This document shows, one piece after another, positions 6,145-14,797 of a stretch of 16,294 nucleotides of DNA. A model generated the notes under the pieces. The model searched no databases. It was not told where the DNA came from and saw only the letters and a program-made list of their open reading frames with translations. The translations under genes were made by a program, and so were the position numbers. Source of the DNA: an uncultured Bacteroidales bacterium (lineage in GTDB: Bacteria > Bacteroidota > Bacteroidia > Bacteroidales > Bacteroidaceae); NCBI GenBank assembly GCA_945837185.1, contig CAMAMZ010000030.1, positions 1 through 16,294 of the forward strand, given 5' to 3'. Numbering within the stretch: position 1 is the stretch's first letter; each line of letters begins with the position of its first letter.

Positions 6145-8396
6145 ACGTAATTACGAAAACAGTTCAATTGCCAGATGGAAGAACCATCTCGATTGAGACC
6201 GGAAAGGTTGCAAAACAGGCTGATGGTGCAGCTGTCCTGAGAATGGGCAACACCGTACTGCTCGCAACTGTTTGTGCAGCCAAGGATGCCGTTCCGGGTA
6301 CAGATTTTATGCCTTTGCAAGTTGATTACCGTGAGCAGTATAGTGCCGCAGGACGTTTCCCCGGTGGTTTTACAAAACGCGAAGGCAAAGCCAGTGACAA
6401 TGAAATCCTTACTTCCCGCCTTGTGGACAGAGCCCTTCGTCCGCTTTTCCCTTCAAACTATCACGCTGAGGTGTATGTACAGGTAATGCTGCTGTCGGCA
6501 GATGGTGTTGACCAGCCAGACGCTTTGGCTGGTTTTGCTGCTTCTGCGGCCATGGCATGCTCTGATATTCCCTTCGACTATCCTATCTCGGAAGTTCGTG
6601 TGGCACGTATCAACGGAGAATATGTCATCAACCCTACCTTCCAACAGATGGCCGATGCTGACATGGATTTGATGGTTGGCGCCACCAAAGACAACATCAT
6701 GATGGTGGAAGGCGAAATGAAGGAGGTGACAGAGCAGGATTTGATTGGTGCCTTGAAGGCCGCTGCTGATGCCATCAAACCTATGTGTGAGCTTCAAGAG
6801 GAACTTTCAAAAGAATTGGGTACCGACGTAAAGCGCACCTACGACCATGAGATTAACGATGAGGACCTTCGCGAGCAAATTAAGAACGAGCTTTACCAGC
6901 CTGTTTATGAGGTAAACAAGCAAGCGCTGGAGAAGCATGCCCGCCAAGATGCTTTCGACAAGATATTGGCCGACTTCCTTGAGACATACGATGCCGCTCA
7001 CACCGACCTTTCGGCTGACGACCTTGAGGAGAAGCATGCCGAGGCCACACGCTATTATGGTGATGTGATGCGTGATGCCATGCGTCGTTGTATTCTCGAT
7101 GAAGGACTGCGTTTGGATGGTCGTAAGACGACAGAGATTCGTCCTATCTGGAGCGAAGTATCTGCACTCCCCATGCCGCACGGAAGTGCCATCTTCCAGC
7201 GTGGTGAAACCATGTCGCTCTCTACCTGTACACTGGGTACAAAACTGGACGAGAAACTTGTTGACGACGTATTGACAAGAGGCTACCAGCGCTTCCTGTT
7301 GCATTATAACTTCCCTCCCTTCTCAACAGGTGAGGCAAAAGCACAGCGTGGTGTAGGCAGACGTGAGATAGGTCACGGCCATCTGGCATGGCGCGGCTTG
7401 AAAGACCAGATTCCTGCAGAATTCCCTTATACCGTGCGCCTCGTGAGCCAAATTCTTGAATCGAACGGTTCTTCTTCCATGGCCACAGTATGTGCCGGTA
7501 CACTGGCTTTGATGGATGCCGGCGTGCCCATGAAGAAACCTGTATCGGGTATTGCCATGGGACTCATCAAGAATCCCGGCGAAGACAAGTATGCTGTGTT
7601 GAGTGACATTCTCGGTGACGAGGACCACTTGGGCGACATGGACTTCAAGACTACAGGTACACGGGATGGTTTGACAGCGACACAGATGGACATCAAGTGC
7701 GATGGTTTGAGTTTCGAGATTCTGGAGCAGGCATTGATGCAGGCTAAAGCCGGACGTGAGCACATCCTGAACAAGATGATGGAGACCATCTCTGAGCCTC
7801 GCGCAGAACTGAAGCCGCAGGTTCCCCGTATTGTGGCACTGGAGATTCCGAAGGAATTTATTGGTGCTGTTATTGGTCCGGGCGGAAAGATTATCCAGCA
7901 GATGCAGGAAGACACGGGGGCTACCATTACCATTGACGAAGAAGATGGTGTGGGCAAAGTGCAGGTATCAGCTCCCAACAAAGAGAGCATCGACGCTGCA
8001 CTGGCTAAGATTAAGGCTATTGTGGCTGTTCCCGAAGTGGGCGACATTTACGAAGGAACCGTGCGTTCTATCATGCCTTATGGCTGCTTCGTAGAATTCC
8101 TTCCCGGTAAGGATGGCTTGTTGCACATCAGCGAAATAGACTGGAAGCGCTTGGAGACTGTAGAAGAGGCCGGCATTAAAGAAGGTGACAAGATTCAAGT
8201 GAAATTATTGGAGATTGACCCGAAGACAGGCAAATACAAACTCTCTCATCGTGTGCTCTTGGAAAAGCCGGAAGGCTATCAGGAACGTCCGGAGCGTCGT
8301 CCTCGCCCAGAGCGTGGTGAGCGTCGTCCTCGCCAGGAACGCCCGGAGCGTAGTGAGCGTCGTCCTCGTCAGGAACGCCGTGATTCAGCAGAATAA
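6141..8396 (+). CDS. pnp: Polyribonucleotide nucleotidyltransferase (PNPase)
   Basis: A cytoplasmic 3'-to-5' phosphorolytic exoribonuclease that degrades RNA to nucleoside diphosphates and forms a trimeric ring. The 751-residue protein shows the full domain order: first RNase PH core (about 10-145), linking all-helical domain (about 240-320), second RNase PH core (about 325-560), KH domain with IGAVIGPGGK (574-583), and S1 domain from about 634 (GDIYEGTVRSIMPYGCFVEF). The catalytic motif GDEDHLGDMDF gives Asp493 and Asp499, matching E. coli Asp486 and Asp492. After the S1 domain is a tail of about 37 residues made of Arg, Glu and Pro repeats (RRPRPERGERRPRQ), typical of Bacteroidota extensions but not of E. 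coli PNPase. The gene stands alone with its own promoter and terminator; rpsO is not next to it as it is in E. coli. Confidence 0.98.
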   Translation: MNVITKTVQLPDGRTISIETGKVAKQADGAAVLRMGNTVLLATVCAAKDAVPGTDFMPLQVDYREQYSAAGRFPGGFTKREGKASDNEILTSRLVDRALRPLFPSNYHAEVYVQVMLLSADGVDQPDALAGFAASAAMACSDIPFDYPISEVRVARINGEYVINPTFQQMADADMDLMVGATKDNIMMVEGEMKEVTEQDLIGALKAAADAIKPMCELQEELSKELGTDVKRTYDHEINDEDLREQIKNELYQPVYEVNKQALEKHARQDAFDKILADFLETYDAAHTDLSADDLEEKHAEATRYYGDVMRDAMRRCILDEGLRLDGRKTTEIRPIWSEVSALPMPHGSAIFQRGETMSLSTCTLGTKLDEKLVDDVLTRGYQRFLLHYNFPPFSTGEAKAQRGVGRREIGHGHLAWRGLKDQIPAEFPYTVRLVSQILESNGSSSMATVCAGTLALMDAGVPMKKPVSGIAMGLIKNPGEDKYAVLSDILGDEDHLGDMDFKTTGTRDGLTATQMDIKCDGLSFEILEQALMQAKAGREHILNKMMETISEPRAELKPQVPRIVALEIPKEFIGAVIGPGGKIIQQMQEDTGATITIDEEDGVGKVQVSAPNKESIDAALAKIKAIVAVPEVGDIYEGTVRSIMPYGCFVEFLPGKDGLLHISEIDWKRLETVEEAGIKEGDKIQVKLLEIDPKTGKYKLSHRVLLEKPEGYQERPERRPRPERGERRPRQERPERSERRPRQERRDSAE
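8292..8368 (+). repeat. In-frame repeats encoding the Arg-rich PNPase tail
   Basis: The 14-base block GAGCGTCGTCCTCG occurs at 8292, 8319 and 8355, spaced 27 and 36 bases, both multiples of three. Each copy encodes ERRPR. The repeat lies at the extreme 3' end of pnp, so gain or loss of units would only change the length of the basic tail. Confidence 0.8.
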
Positions 8397-8420
8397 ATGC
8401 AATAATGATAACAATTCTCT

Positions 8421-8455
8421 TCCCCGCATCCTTTCGGATAGCGGGGATTTTTTTT
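8421..8455 (+). terminator. Rho-independent terminator of pnp
   Basis: Stem CCCCGC-ATCC (8422-8431) pairs with GGAT-A-GCGGGG (8436-8446) around a TTTC loop with one bulged A, followed by eight T residues (8448-8455). It starts 25 bases after the pnp stop codon. Confidence 0.9.
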
Positions 8456-8484
8456 AGCATACTGGAAAAAAACATGGATGTGTA

Positions 8485-8516
8485 TTTGTTTTTGCTCTTG
8501 ATTTTGCGTACATTTG
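8485..8516 (+). promoter_or_regulatory. Promoter of the M28 peptidase gene
   Basis: TTTG (8485-8488), 20 nt, then TACATTTG (8509-8516): full matches to both Bacteroidota promoter elements at the expected spacing. It follows the pnp terminator directly and leaves a leader of roughly 45 nt. No clear second promoter is seen before the downstream fucosidase gene, so it may also feed that operon. Confidence 0.7.
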
Positions 8517-8568
8517 CAGAATAAAGACACCTATTAATATATTATAAATTTATTACTGCACATAAATA

Positions 8569-9615
8569 ATGAACAAAGCGATGAATCAGTATCTACGAAG
8601 AATGCTTGTACTGTCTGCAATAGCATGGTCAGTAAGCGGATGGGCGTGGGCACAAAAAGCCGACAAGAAGATGGAGGCTGCCAAAGAAGCTGCACTTGCC
8701 ACAATCAATATAGACGCGGCAAAGGCACATATCGGTTTTCTTGCCAGCAACCCCCTACGAGGCAGGAAAGCGGGCAGCAACGATGCAAGGGTTGCTGCTC
8801 AATACATCAAGTCAATGCTCATACAATGGGGCATAGCACCTCTTGGAGATGAATACGAACAGCCTTTCTCGGCTTATAGTATGGAATGGCAGAAAAAGAA
8901 ACCTTATTATGTGGATCCGGACTCCATTACCAAGTTGAAAGGCATGACACACCGGAAACTCAACATGGCCAACGTGTTGGGCATGATACCAGGAAAGAAC
9001 CGTGCTGAATATGTGATTGTTGGAGCACACTTTGACCACTTGGGACTGGACCCGGACTTGGATGGCGACCAGATATACAACGGTGCTGACGACAATGCTT
9101 CAGGTGTGAGTGCCGTGCTACAAATAGCCAAAGCCTTCGCACAGTCGAACATTGTGCCGGAACGCAACGTGATATTTGCTTTCTGGGACGGTGAGGAGAT
9201 TGGCCTGTTGGGCTCGAAATTCTTTGTACAGAACTGTCCTTTTATCAGTCAGGTGAAAGGGTATCTGAACTTTGATATGATAGGACGTAACAACAAACCT
9301 GAGAATCCGGCCTATATGGTGTATTTCTATACGGCTGCTCATCCGGCTTTCGGAGAATGGCTCAAAAAAGACATACAGCAATATGGCTTGCATCTTGACC
9401 CCAGCTATCGCGCTTGGGACAACCCTGTGGGAGGCAGCGACAACGGTTCGTTTGCACGTAAGAATATTCCGATTATCTGGTATCACACAGACGGTCATCC
9501 CGACTATCACCAACCCGGTGACGAAGCAGAGAAGATAAACTATGAGAAAGTGGTAGACATCACAAAAGCCTCTTTCCTGAATATGTGGAACTTTGCCAAT
9601 ATGGCAAGCTATTAA
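8569..9615 (+). CDS. Exported M28-family zinc metallopeptidase
   Basis: A two-zinc exopeptidase of family M28 (aminopeptidase-like), probably periplasmic. The 348-residue product has a signal peptide ending AWA (cleavage before Q29); Met5 or Met12 could also be the start. Zinc ligands and catalytic residues follow the family order: His154 in GAHFDHLG, bridging Asp174 in GADDNASG, catalytic Glu209 and ligand Glu210 in WDGEEIGLLGS, Asp236 in NFDMIGR, and a final His, probably His314 in HPDYHQPGDE. All are present, so it should be active. No extra domain is seen apart from the roughly 80-residue N-terminal region before the catalytic fold. Related M28 proteins include glutaminyl cyclase-like enzymes, but the intact metal set and the DDNASG/EEIGLLGS motifs favour a peptidase. 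It lies 148 bp upstream of the GH29-B fucosidase gene with no convincing terminator between. Confidence 0.92.
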   Translation: MNKAMNQYLRRMLVLSAIAWSVSGWAWAQKADKKMEAAKEAALATINIDAAKAHIGFLASNPLRGRKAGSNDARVAAQYIKSMLIQWGIAPLGDEYEQPFSAYSMEWQKKKPYYVDPDSITKLKGMTHRKLNMANVLGMIPGKNRAEYVIVGAHFDHLGLDPDLDGDQIYNGADDNASGVSAVLQIAKAFAQSNIVPERNVIFAFWDGEEIGLLGSKFFVQNCPFISQVKGYLNFDMIGRNNKPENPAYMVYFYTAAHPAFGEWLKKDIQQYGLHLDPSYRAWDNPVGGSDNGSFARKNIPIIWYHTDGHPDYHQPGDEAEKINYEKVVDITKASFLNMWNFANMASY

Positions 9616-9616
9616 C

Positions 9617-9739
9617 TCTTCCACCCATACTTACCGTTATAATCGGTTTATCCACGTCTATCCCATCGTAAACGGTCGACAGCTCAACCCCATACGCATC
9701 AACTGGTTTGGCACAGATGGCAAAGACTTTATCCATTAA
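9617..9739 (+). pseudogene. Possible coding remnant between the peptidase and fucosidase genes
   Basis: The frame ending at TAA 9737-9739 is open from 9581, overlaps the peptidase 3' end, and has no plausible start. Its last residues, NGRQLNPIRINWFGTDGKD followed by FIH, are unusually protein-like, and its codons (AAC, ATC, GGC, GAC, CCC) match those of the neighbours. I do not recognise the family. It could be the tail of a deleted gene or a chance open frame. Confidence 0.2.
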
Positions 9740-9763
9740 CCCACATCAAAACTTATTATTAAG

Positions 9764-11581
9764 ATGAACATTCGTAATTACCTAAGCACCTTGGCCGTAG
9801 CCCTCACCCTGCCCATGCAGGCACAGACAGAGGCACCCGCCCCCATCGCACCCTTGCCCTCTACACATCAAGTGGCATGGCAACAATTAGAAACCTACGC
9901 CTTCATCCATTTCGGTCCTAACACCTTCGGCGACCGTGAGTGGGGCTATGGCGATGCTCCCTTGGAAAGTTTCAACCCCACCCGACTCGACTGCGAGCAA
10001 TGGGCACAAACTCTGAAAGCCGCAGGTATGAAGGCTGTGATCATCACCGCCAAGCATCATGATGGTTTCTGCCTGTGGCCCACCAAATACACAGATTACA
10101 GCATACGCAACACTCCCTACAAAGAGGGTAAAGGTGACATTGTACGGGAACTGGCCGATGCCTGCCGCAAATATGGTTTGAAATTCGGTGTGTATCTATC
10201 ACCCTGGGACCGTCATCAGGCTTTCTATGGCACCGACCTTTATCGGGAATATTTCTACGCTCAACTTGAGGAATTGCTCACACAATATGGCGATATCTTT
10301 GAAATATGGTTTGACGGTGCCAATGGAGGTGATGGCTACTATGGAGGAGCACGCGAAACACGCACCATAGACCGCCGTACTTACTATGATTTCCCTCGTG
10401 CTTACCGCATGCTGGAGAAATATCAGCCGCAGGCTATCATCTTCTCCGACGGAGGTCCTGGCTGCCGCTGGGTAGGCAATGAAAATGGCTATGCAGGCGC
10501 TACCAACTGGTCGTTCCTGTGGAAAGATAAGGTATATCCGGGCTATCCTAACTACCGGGAACTGCAATATGGCCATGCCGATGGCGACGCTTGGATTCCC
10601 GCAGAGTGCGACGTTTCTATCCGCCCGGGATGGTTCTACCATGAGCGTGAGGACGACAAGGTGAAGAGTGTGGAACATCTTGTTGACCTTTATTACCGTA
10701 GTGTAGGACACAATGCCACCATGTTGTTGAATATGCCGGTGAACAAAGAAGGACGAATCCATCCTATCGACTCGGCAAGAATCATAGCCTTCCACAACCA
10801 GATTACCAGCGAGCTGAAACACAACCTGGCACAAAAGGCTTCGATAAAGGCCTCTCAGACGCGCGCTAAGGCCTTCGCGCCTGCCATGCTGACCGATGGC
10901 AACTATGATACTTATTGGAGCGTAGCAGACGATTGCAAGGAGCCTTCTCTCACCATTAACTTCCGTGGCAAGACATCCATCAACCGACTGATGTTGCAGG
11001 AATATATCCCATTGGGACAGCGCGTGCAGCAATTTGTCGTTACCTACAAGCAGGGCAAAGAGTGGCTACCTATCAAACTGAATGAGGAAACCTCTACCAT
11101 TGGCTATAAACGTTTGCTCCGCTTTAAGGCCATCTCTACGCAAGCACTACGCATCACCTTCAAGGCTTCAAGAGGACCCGTATGCATCAGCGAGATTGGC
11201 GCCTATTACGCACCCAATGCACAGGAGAGCTATGTCGAGAAGATGGAAGAGGTGAAGAGCTTGCCTTTCACCGCTACCCCACAAGGAGACCATGAGGTAT
11301 GTTTCGACTTGGGCAAGGCGCAACAAGTAAAGGCTTTCTACTATTTGCCCGACCAGCAGCCCCAACACGAAGGACTGGTGGCTAATTACGAACTCTATGT
11401 GGGCAAGGAGAAAGGAGCGCTGACACGCGTAGCGGCTGGAGAGTTCTCTAATATCCGCAACCATCCTATCATGCAGGAAGTGCATTTCAAGCCCACAGAA
11501 GGACGCTATATCGTTCTGAAAGCCACTCGCATGGTAAAAGATGGCGAGGCGCTGAAATACGACAAGATAGCCATCCAATAA
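9764..11581 (+). CDS. Secreted alpha-L-fucosidase, GH29-B type, with two discoidin-like modules
   Basis: A retaining fucosidase expected to release alpha-1,3/1,4-linked fucose as in Lewis-type structures; the linkage is inferred from subfamily motifs. The 605-residue product begins with a signal peptide (cleavage after MQA, before Q21). The catalytic barrel (about 35-345) carries FIHFGPNTF (47-55), TAKHHDGF (95-102), IWFDGANGG with nucleophile Asp184, and PAECDVSIRPGWFYH with Glu281 as the likely acid/base. This Glu motif is characteristic of GH29-B and differs from the other fucosidase in the window. A F5/8 type C (CBM32-like) module follows at about 360-483 (DGNYDTYWS; ISEIGAYY). A second discoidin-like module spans about 490-605 (FDLGKAQQVKAFYYLP; GEFSNIRNHPI). 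The GH3 gene starts 40 bp downstream, so the two are probably one operon. Confidence 0.95.
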   Translation: MNIRNYLSTLAVALTLPMQAQTEAPAPIAPLPSTHQVAWQQLETYAFIHFGPNTFGDREWGYGDAPLESFNPTRLDCEQWAQTLKAAGMKAVIITAKHHDGFCLWPTKYTDYSIRNTPYKEGKGDIVRELADACRKYGLKFGVYLSPWDRHQAFYGTDLYREYFYAQLEELLTQYGDIFEIWFDGANGGDGYYGGARETRTIDRRTYYDFPRAYRMLEKYQPQAIIFSDGGPGCRWVGNENGYAGATNWSFLWKDKVYPGYPNYRELQYGHADGDAWIPAECDVSIRPGWFYHEREDDKVKSVEHLVDLYYRSVGHNATMLLNMPVNKEGRIHPIDSARIIAFHNQITSELKHNLAQKASIKASQTRAKAFAPAMLTDGNYDTYWSVADDCKEPSLTINFRGKTSINRLMLQEYIPLGQRVQQFVVTYKQGKEWLPIKLNEETSTIGYKRLLRFKAISTQALRITFKASRGPVCISEIGAYYAPNAQESYVEKMEEVKSLPFTATPQGDHEVCFDLGKAQQVKAFYYLPDQQPQHEGLVANYELYVGKEKGALTRVAAGEFSNIRNHPIMQEVHFKPTEGRYIVLKATRMVKDGEALKYDKIAIQ

Positions 11582-11621
11582 CAACTGATTCTCACGAACC
11601 CTTTCATTACAATAAAAGACT

Positions 11622-13970
11622 ATGTTAACAAGATTGAACAAATGGCTATGCCTGGCCATCCTTACAGGCTTGTTGCCACTTTCGTTGCTGGCAAAAAAAG
11701 AAATCCTTCCTTATAAGAACCCGGCACTAAGCGTAGAGGAGCGTGTTAACGATTTGCTGGCCCGTATGACATTGGCAGAGAAAATCGGACAGCTACGCTG
11801 CACGCTGGCATGGAACTATTATGATATTATTGGTGACAAGGTGGAACCTTCGGCCTCTTTTAAGAAAGACATCGCAGAAGGAAACATTGGTATGCTGTGG
11901 GCTACCTATCGGGCAGACCCTTGGACACAGAAGTCATTGGAAAATGGCCTCAACCCTGTTTTGGCTGCCAAGGCAGGCAATGCGCTTCAGCGTTATGTGA
12001 TGGAACACACACGCCTGGGCATTCCACTCTTCTTAGCCGAAGAAGCTCCTCACGGGCACATGGCTATCGGCACAACGGTGTTTCCAACAGGTCTTGGTCT
12101 GGCTGCCACATGGTCGCCAGCCAGCGCTGAAGCCATGGGGCGCGTTGTAGCCAAAGAAGTTCGTTTGCAAGGTGGACATATCAGCTATGGCCCGGTACTC
12201 GATTTGAGCCGTGACCCCCGCTGGTCGCGCGTTGAAGAGAGCATGGGAGAGGATCCTGTGCTGACAGGTGTTATGGGAGCTTCTTTGGTAAAGGGATTAG
12301 GAGGTGGCCATCTCGATATGCCCTATAGCACCCTTGCCACACTGAAGCATTTTATTGCCTACGGAACGACAGAGGGGGGACAGAACGGCAACCAATCTAT
12401 TGTTGGACAACGCGACATGCTGCAAAATTTCCTGCCGCCATTTAAACAAGCTGTAGACGCGGGAGCTTTGTCTGTAATGACATCTTACAACTCGCTCGAT
12501 GGCATGCCTTCAACAGCCAGCAAGGACCTTTATTCCGATATGCTGCGCAAGCAATGGGGCTTCAAAGGTTTTGTGGTTTCTGACCTCTACAGCATAGACG
12601 GTATTTGGGAAACACACCATGTGGCAGCAACCTTGCAAGAAGCCGCCCGTATGGCTTTGGAAGCCGGTGTGGATGCAGACCTTGGTGCCAGAGCTTATGC
12701 AACACTGGAAGAGGCGGTGAACAAAGGTATCGTATCGGAAAAAATCATCGACCAAGCCTGTGCTCGCATCCTGCGACTCAAATTCGAGATGCAACTCTTC
12801 GACCGCCCTTATGTTGATGTGAAGGCTGCAGCGCAAGTGGGCTGCGAGGAACACGGTAAAATAGCCCTCGAAACAGCCCGTAAGCTTGTTACCCTTTTGA
12901 AGAACCAAGGGCAGATACTGCCGCTCCGAAAGGATATGAAAGTGGCTGTGGTGGGTCCGAATGCCGACAATGTTTACAACATGCTGGGCGATTATACTTC
13001 GCCTCAACCCACCGGTCATGTGAAAACTATTCTCGATGGTGTCCGTACAAAGGTTGCAGCAGATAATATTCGGTACGTAAAGGGATGCGCCATTCGGGAC
13101 ACTACCAACTGCGATATAGCCGCAGCCGTAGCCGCAGCACGGCAATCGGATGTGGTGATAGTGGCTGTAGGCGGTTCGAGTGCACGTGATTTCAAGACAA
13201 GCTACAAGGCTACAGGAGCCGCTGAAGCTGATATCACCTCTGTGAGCGATATGGATTGCGGAGAGGGCTACGACCGTGCCACACTTTCCTTGCTGGGAAA
13301 GCAACAGGCATTATTGGAAGCCTTGCATAGCACGGGCAAGCCCATGGTGGTAGTATATATAGAAGGTAGACCACTCGACAAATCGTGGGCTGCTGCTCAT
13401 GCGGACGCCTTACTCACGGCTTATTATCCCGGACAAGAGGGCGGTATTGCCATTGCCGATGTGTTGTTTGGCGACTATAATCCCGCAGGAAGACTCCCCA
13501 TCTCGGTGCCGGCAAATATTGGTCAATTGCCTGTTTATTACAACAAGAGAGCCCCACTGCCCCACAATTATGTTGAAATGTCTGCCAAACCTTTGTATGC
13601 TTTCGGTTATGGTTTGAGCTACACAACATTCAGCTATGCAAACCTGCAGATTGTAGATGAGGGGAACCGTTGCTTCCGTATTACATGCAACGTAACCAAT
13701 ACGGGAGATTGTGACGGTGAGGAAGTGGTGCAACTCTATATGCACGACCAAGTGGCCTCTGTGGTACAACCACTGCAACAACTCAAGCGGTTCGACCGAA
13801 TACAGCTGAAAAAAGGCGAAACAAAACAAGTGTCATTTCGTCTTACGGATGAAGACTTCCGTCTTGTGAACCGGGAAATGCAGTACGTTACGGAACCTGG
13901 TGATTTTGAAATCATGGTAGGTGGCTCGTCGGATAACATTGTCCTTAAAGGCACCCTCACCGTGCAATAA
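11622..13970 (+). CDS. Secreted GH3 beta-glycosidase (beta-glucosidase/beta-xylosidase type)
   Basis: A retaining exo-acting beta-glycosidase that removes terminal beta-linked sugars from oligosaccharides, probably in the periplasm. The 782-residue product has an N-terminal signal sequence (hydrophobic 8-23, likely cleavage after LLA). Domains: GH3 N-terminal barrel (about 50-390) with EEAPHGHMAIG (140-150), DLSRDPRWSRVEESMGEDP, LKHFIAYG (241-248) and FVVSDLYSIDG, where Asp321 is the nucleophile; GH3 C-terminal sandwich (about 420-640) with DCGEGYDRATLSL, where Glu548 is the likely acid/base; and a fibronectin III-like domain (about 670-780) entered by the usual FGYGLSYTTF. Both catalytic residues are intact. 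It is second in a pair with the GH29-B fucosidase and ends in a strong terminator. Sugar specificity cannot be told by eye. Confidence 0.95.
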   Translation: MLTRLNKWLCLAILTGLLPLSLLAKKEILPYKNPALSVEERVNDLLARMTLAEKIGQLRCTLAWNYYDIIGDKVEPSASFKKDIAEGNIGMLWATYRADPWTQKSLENGLNPVLAAKAGNALQRYVMEHTRLGIPLFLAEEAPHGHMAIGTTVFPTGLGLAATWSPASAEAMGRVVAKEVRLQGGHISYGPVLDLSRDPRWSRVEESMGEDPVLTGVMGASLVKGLGGGHLDMPYSTLATLKHFIAYGTTEGGQNGNQSIVGQRDMLQNFLPPFKQAVDAGALSVMTSYNSLDGMPSTASKDLYSDMLRKQWGFKGFVVSDLYSIDGIWETHHVAATLQEAARMALEAGVDADLGARAYATLEEAVNKGIVSEKIIDQACARILRLKFEMQLFDRPYVDVKAAAQVGCEEHGKIALETARKLVTLLKNQGQILPLRKDMKVAVVGPNADNVYNMLGDYTSPQPTGHVKTILDGVRTKVAADNIRYVKGCAIRDTTNCDIAAAVAAARQSDVVIVAVGGSSARDFKTSYKATGAAEADITSVSDMDCGEGYDRATLSLLGKQQALLEALHSTGKPMVVVYIEGRPLDKSWAAAHADALLTAYYPGQEGGIAIADVLFGDYNPAGRLPISVPANIGQLPVYYNKRAPLPHNYVEMSAKPLYAFGYGLSYTTFSYANLQIVDEGNRCFRITCNVTNTGDCDGEEVVQLYMHDQVASVVQPLQQLKRFDRIQLKKGETKQVSFRLTDEDFRLVNREMQYVTEPGDFEIMVGGSSDNIVLKGTLTVQ

Positions 13971-14004
13971 GCCCTTCACACAGGGTAAAGCGTAGCGACA
14001 AAGA

Positions 14005-14040
14005 AGGGGGCAACTACTCACGTAGCTGCCCCCTCTTTTT
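14005..14040 (+). terminator. Rho-independent terminator of the fucosidase-GH3 operon
   Basis: Stem AGGGGGCA (14005-14012) / TGCCCCCT (14027-14034) is extended by CTAC/GTAG inside, with a TCAC loop, and is followed by CTTTTT (14035-14040). The G/C-rich stem makes it strong. It lies between convergent reading directions (GH3 plus, pseudogene minus), but only the plus side has a T-run. Confidence 0.92.
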
Positions 14041-14069
14041 GCTGAGTGGTAAATACACGTTTAACAAAT

Positions 14070-14720
14070 TTACTCAGCTGTATAGATGCCTAATTCTTTC
14101 CAGTTATTGCCATCGGTGCTGCTCTCAATTGTTTTCGCCCATGTCGACAATGACAACTTGAGTCTTGCCATCGGCACCATCAGCACGGAGCTGAGGACCA
14201 TTGGTCACGTTGTTGTCAAAGATGTCGGCCACAGCAATATCGGTACCTGTGTCGTACCAGGCTGCACATCCGCTGTAGTCGGTAAGCAGCGTTCCCACAA
14301 CCTCGCTGGCCGAAGAGATGGATTTGATGCTCTTTTCCTGCGTATTGACAATAATATAGCCTATGCCACGCTCCTCGCTGGTTTTACCAGGTCCGGCCAC
14401 TGGCGTGATGCGGAGAGGTAGCAGTAGGTCTTTTCTGTAAGCGACGCCAAAGAACTCTCATTGAGACTTATCTTTACCGGATCGGTTGCACTGTATTGAC
14501 CCTTTTGGATGGTTAGGGTGGTAGCCGACAGGGTGCAGGCTCCTGCAGGCATTGCTACATAGGCTGTGCCGTGGGTGGCATTGTATTCATCGACCAGAGC
14601 GGCATCTGTTTCAACAGTCACCTTTGTGTCTTGTGTCATAGCACGGGTGCTGTTTACTGCGAAGGTGGCAGAAAGTTCGGCTAAAGACACGCTGTGTTTC
14701 AGCAAAAGACGATCTTCGTA
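14070..14720 (-). pseudogene. Broken DUF1735 / F5-8C surface glycan-binding-type protein
   Basis: On the minus strand three frames read as one protein. Frame one (14720 to about 14424) gives a DUF1735-like (BT_3987-type) domain: FAVNSTRAMTQDTKVTVE, LVDEYNATHGTAYVAMPAG, KGQYSATDPVKI. A missing base near 14421-14426 shifts to frame two, LPLRITPVAGPGKTSEERG then GIGYIIVNTQ and a discoidin-like start (AAWYDTGTD...DNNVTNGPQLRA, VVIVDMGEN). Near 14127-14133 a second break shifts to frame three, IESSTDGNNWKELGIYTAE, stop at 14070. The discoidin domain lacks the roughly 15-20 residues expected between GEN and IESSTDG, so a small deletion occurred there. The 5' end lacks a lipoprotein signal and is cut off by a stop at 14721-14723. 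Intact relatives are outer-surface lipoproteins linked to SusC/SusD systems. Confidence 0.8.
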
Positions 14721-14797
14721 TTAGTACAAGAAACTTTCTGCTACAACGAAATGGGGCTTTTTGTTTCACGAAAGAGACTTTCTGTTCAAACAGGGAG

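Noticed and set aside
9632..9652. Small hairpin ACCG...CGGT after the M28 gene as a terminator
   Set aside because: Only a four-base stem and no T-run, so termination is unlikely.
10199..11032. Long minus-strand open frame of 277 residues inside the GH29-B gene
   Set aside because: It is the shadow of a firmly identified gene, with no domain or promoter of its own.
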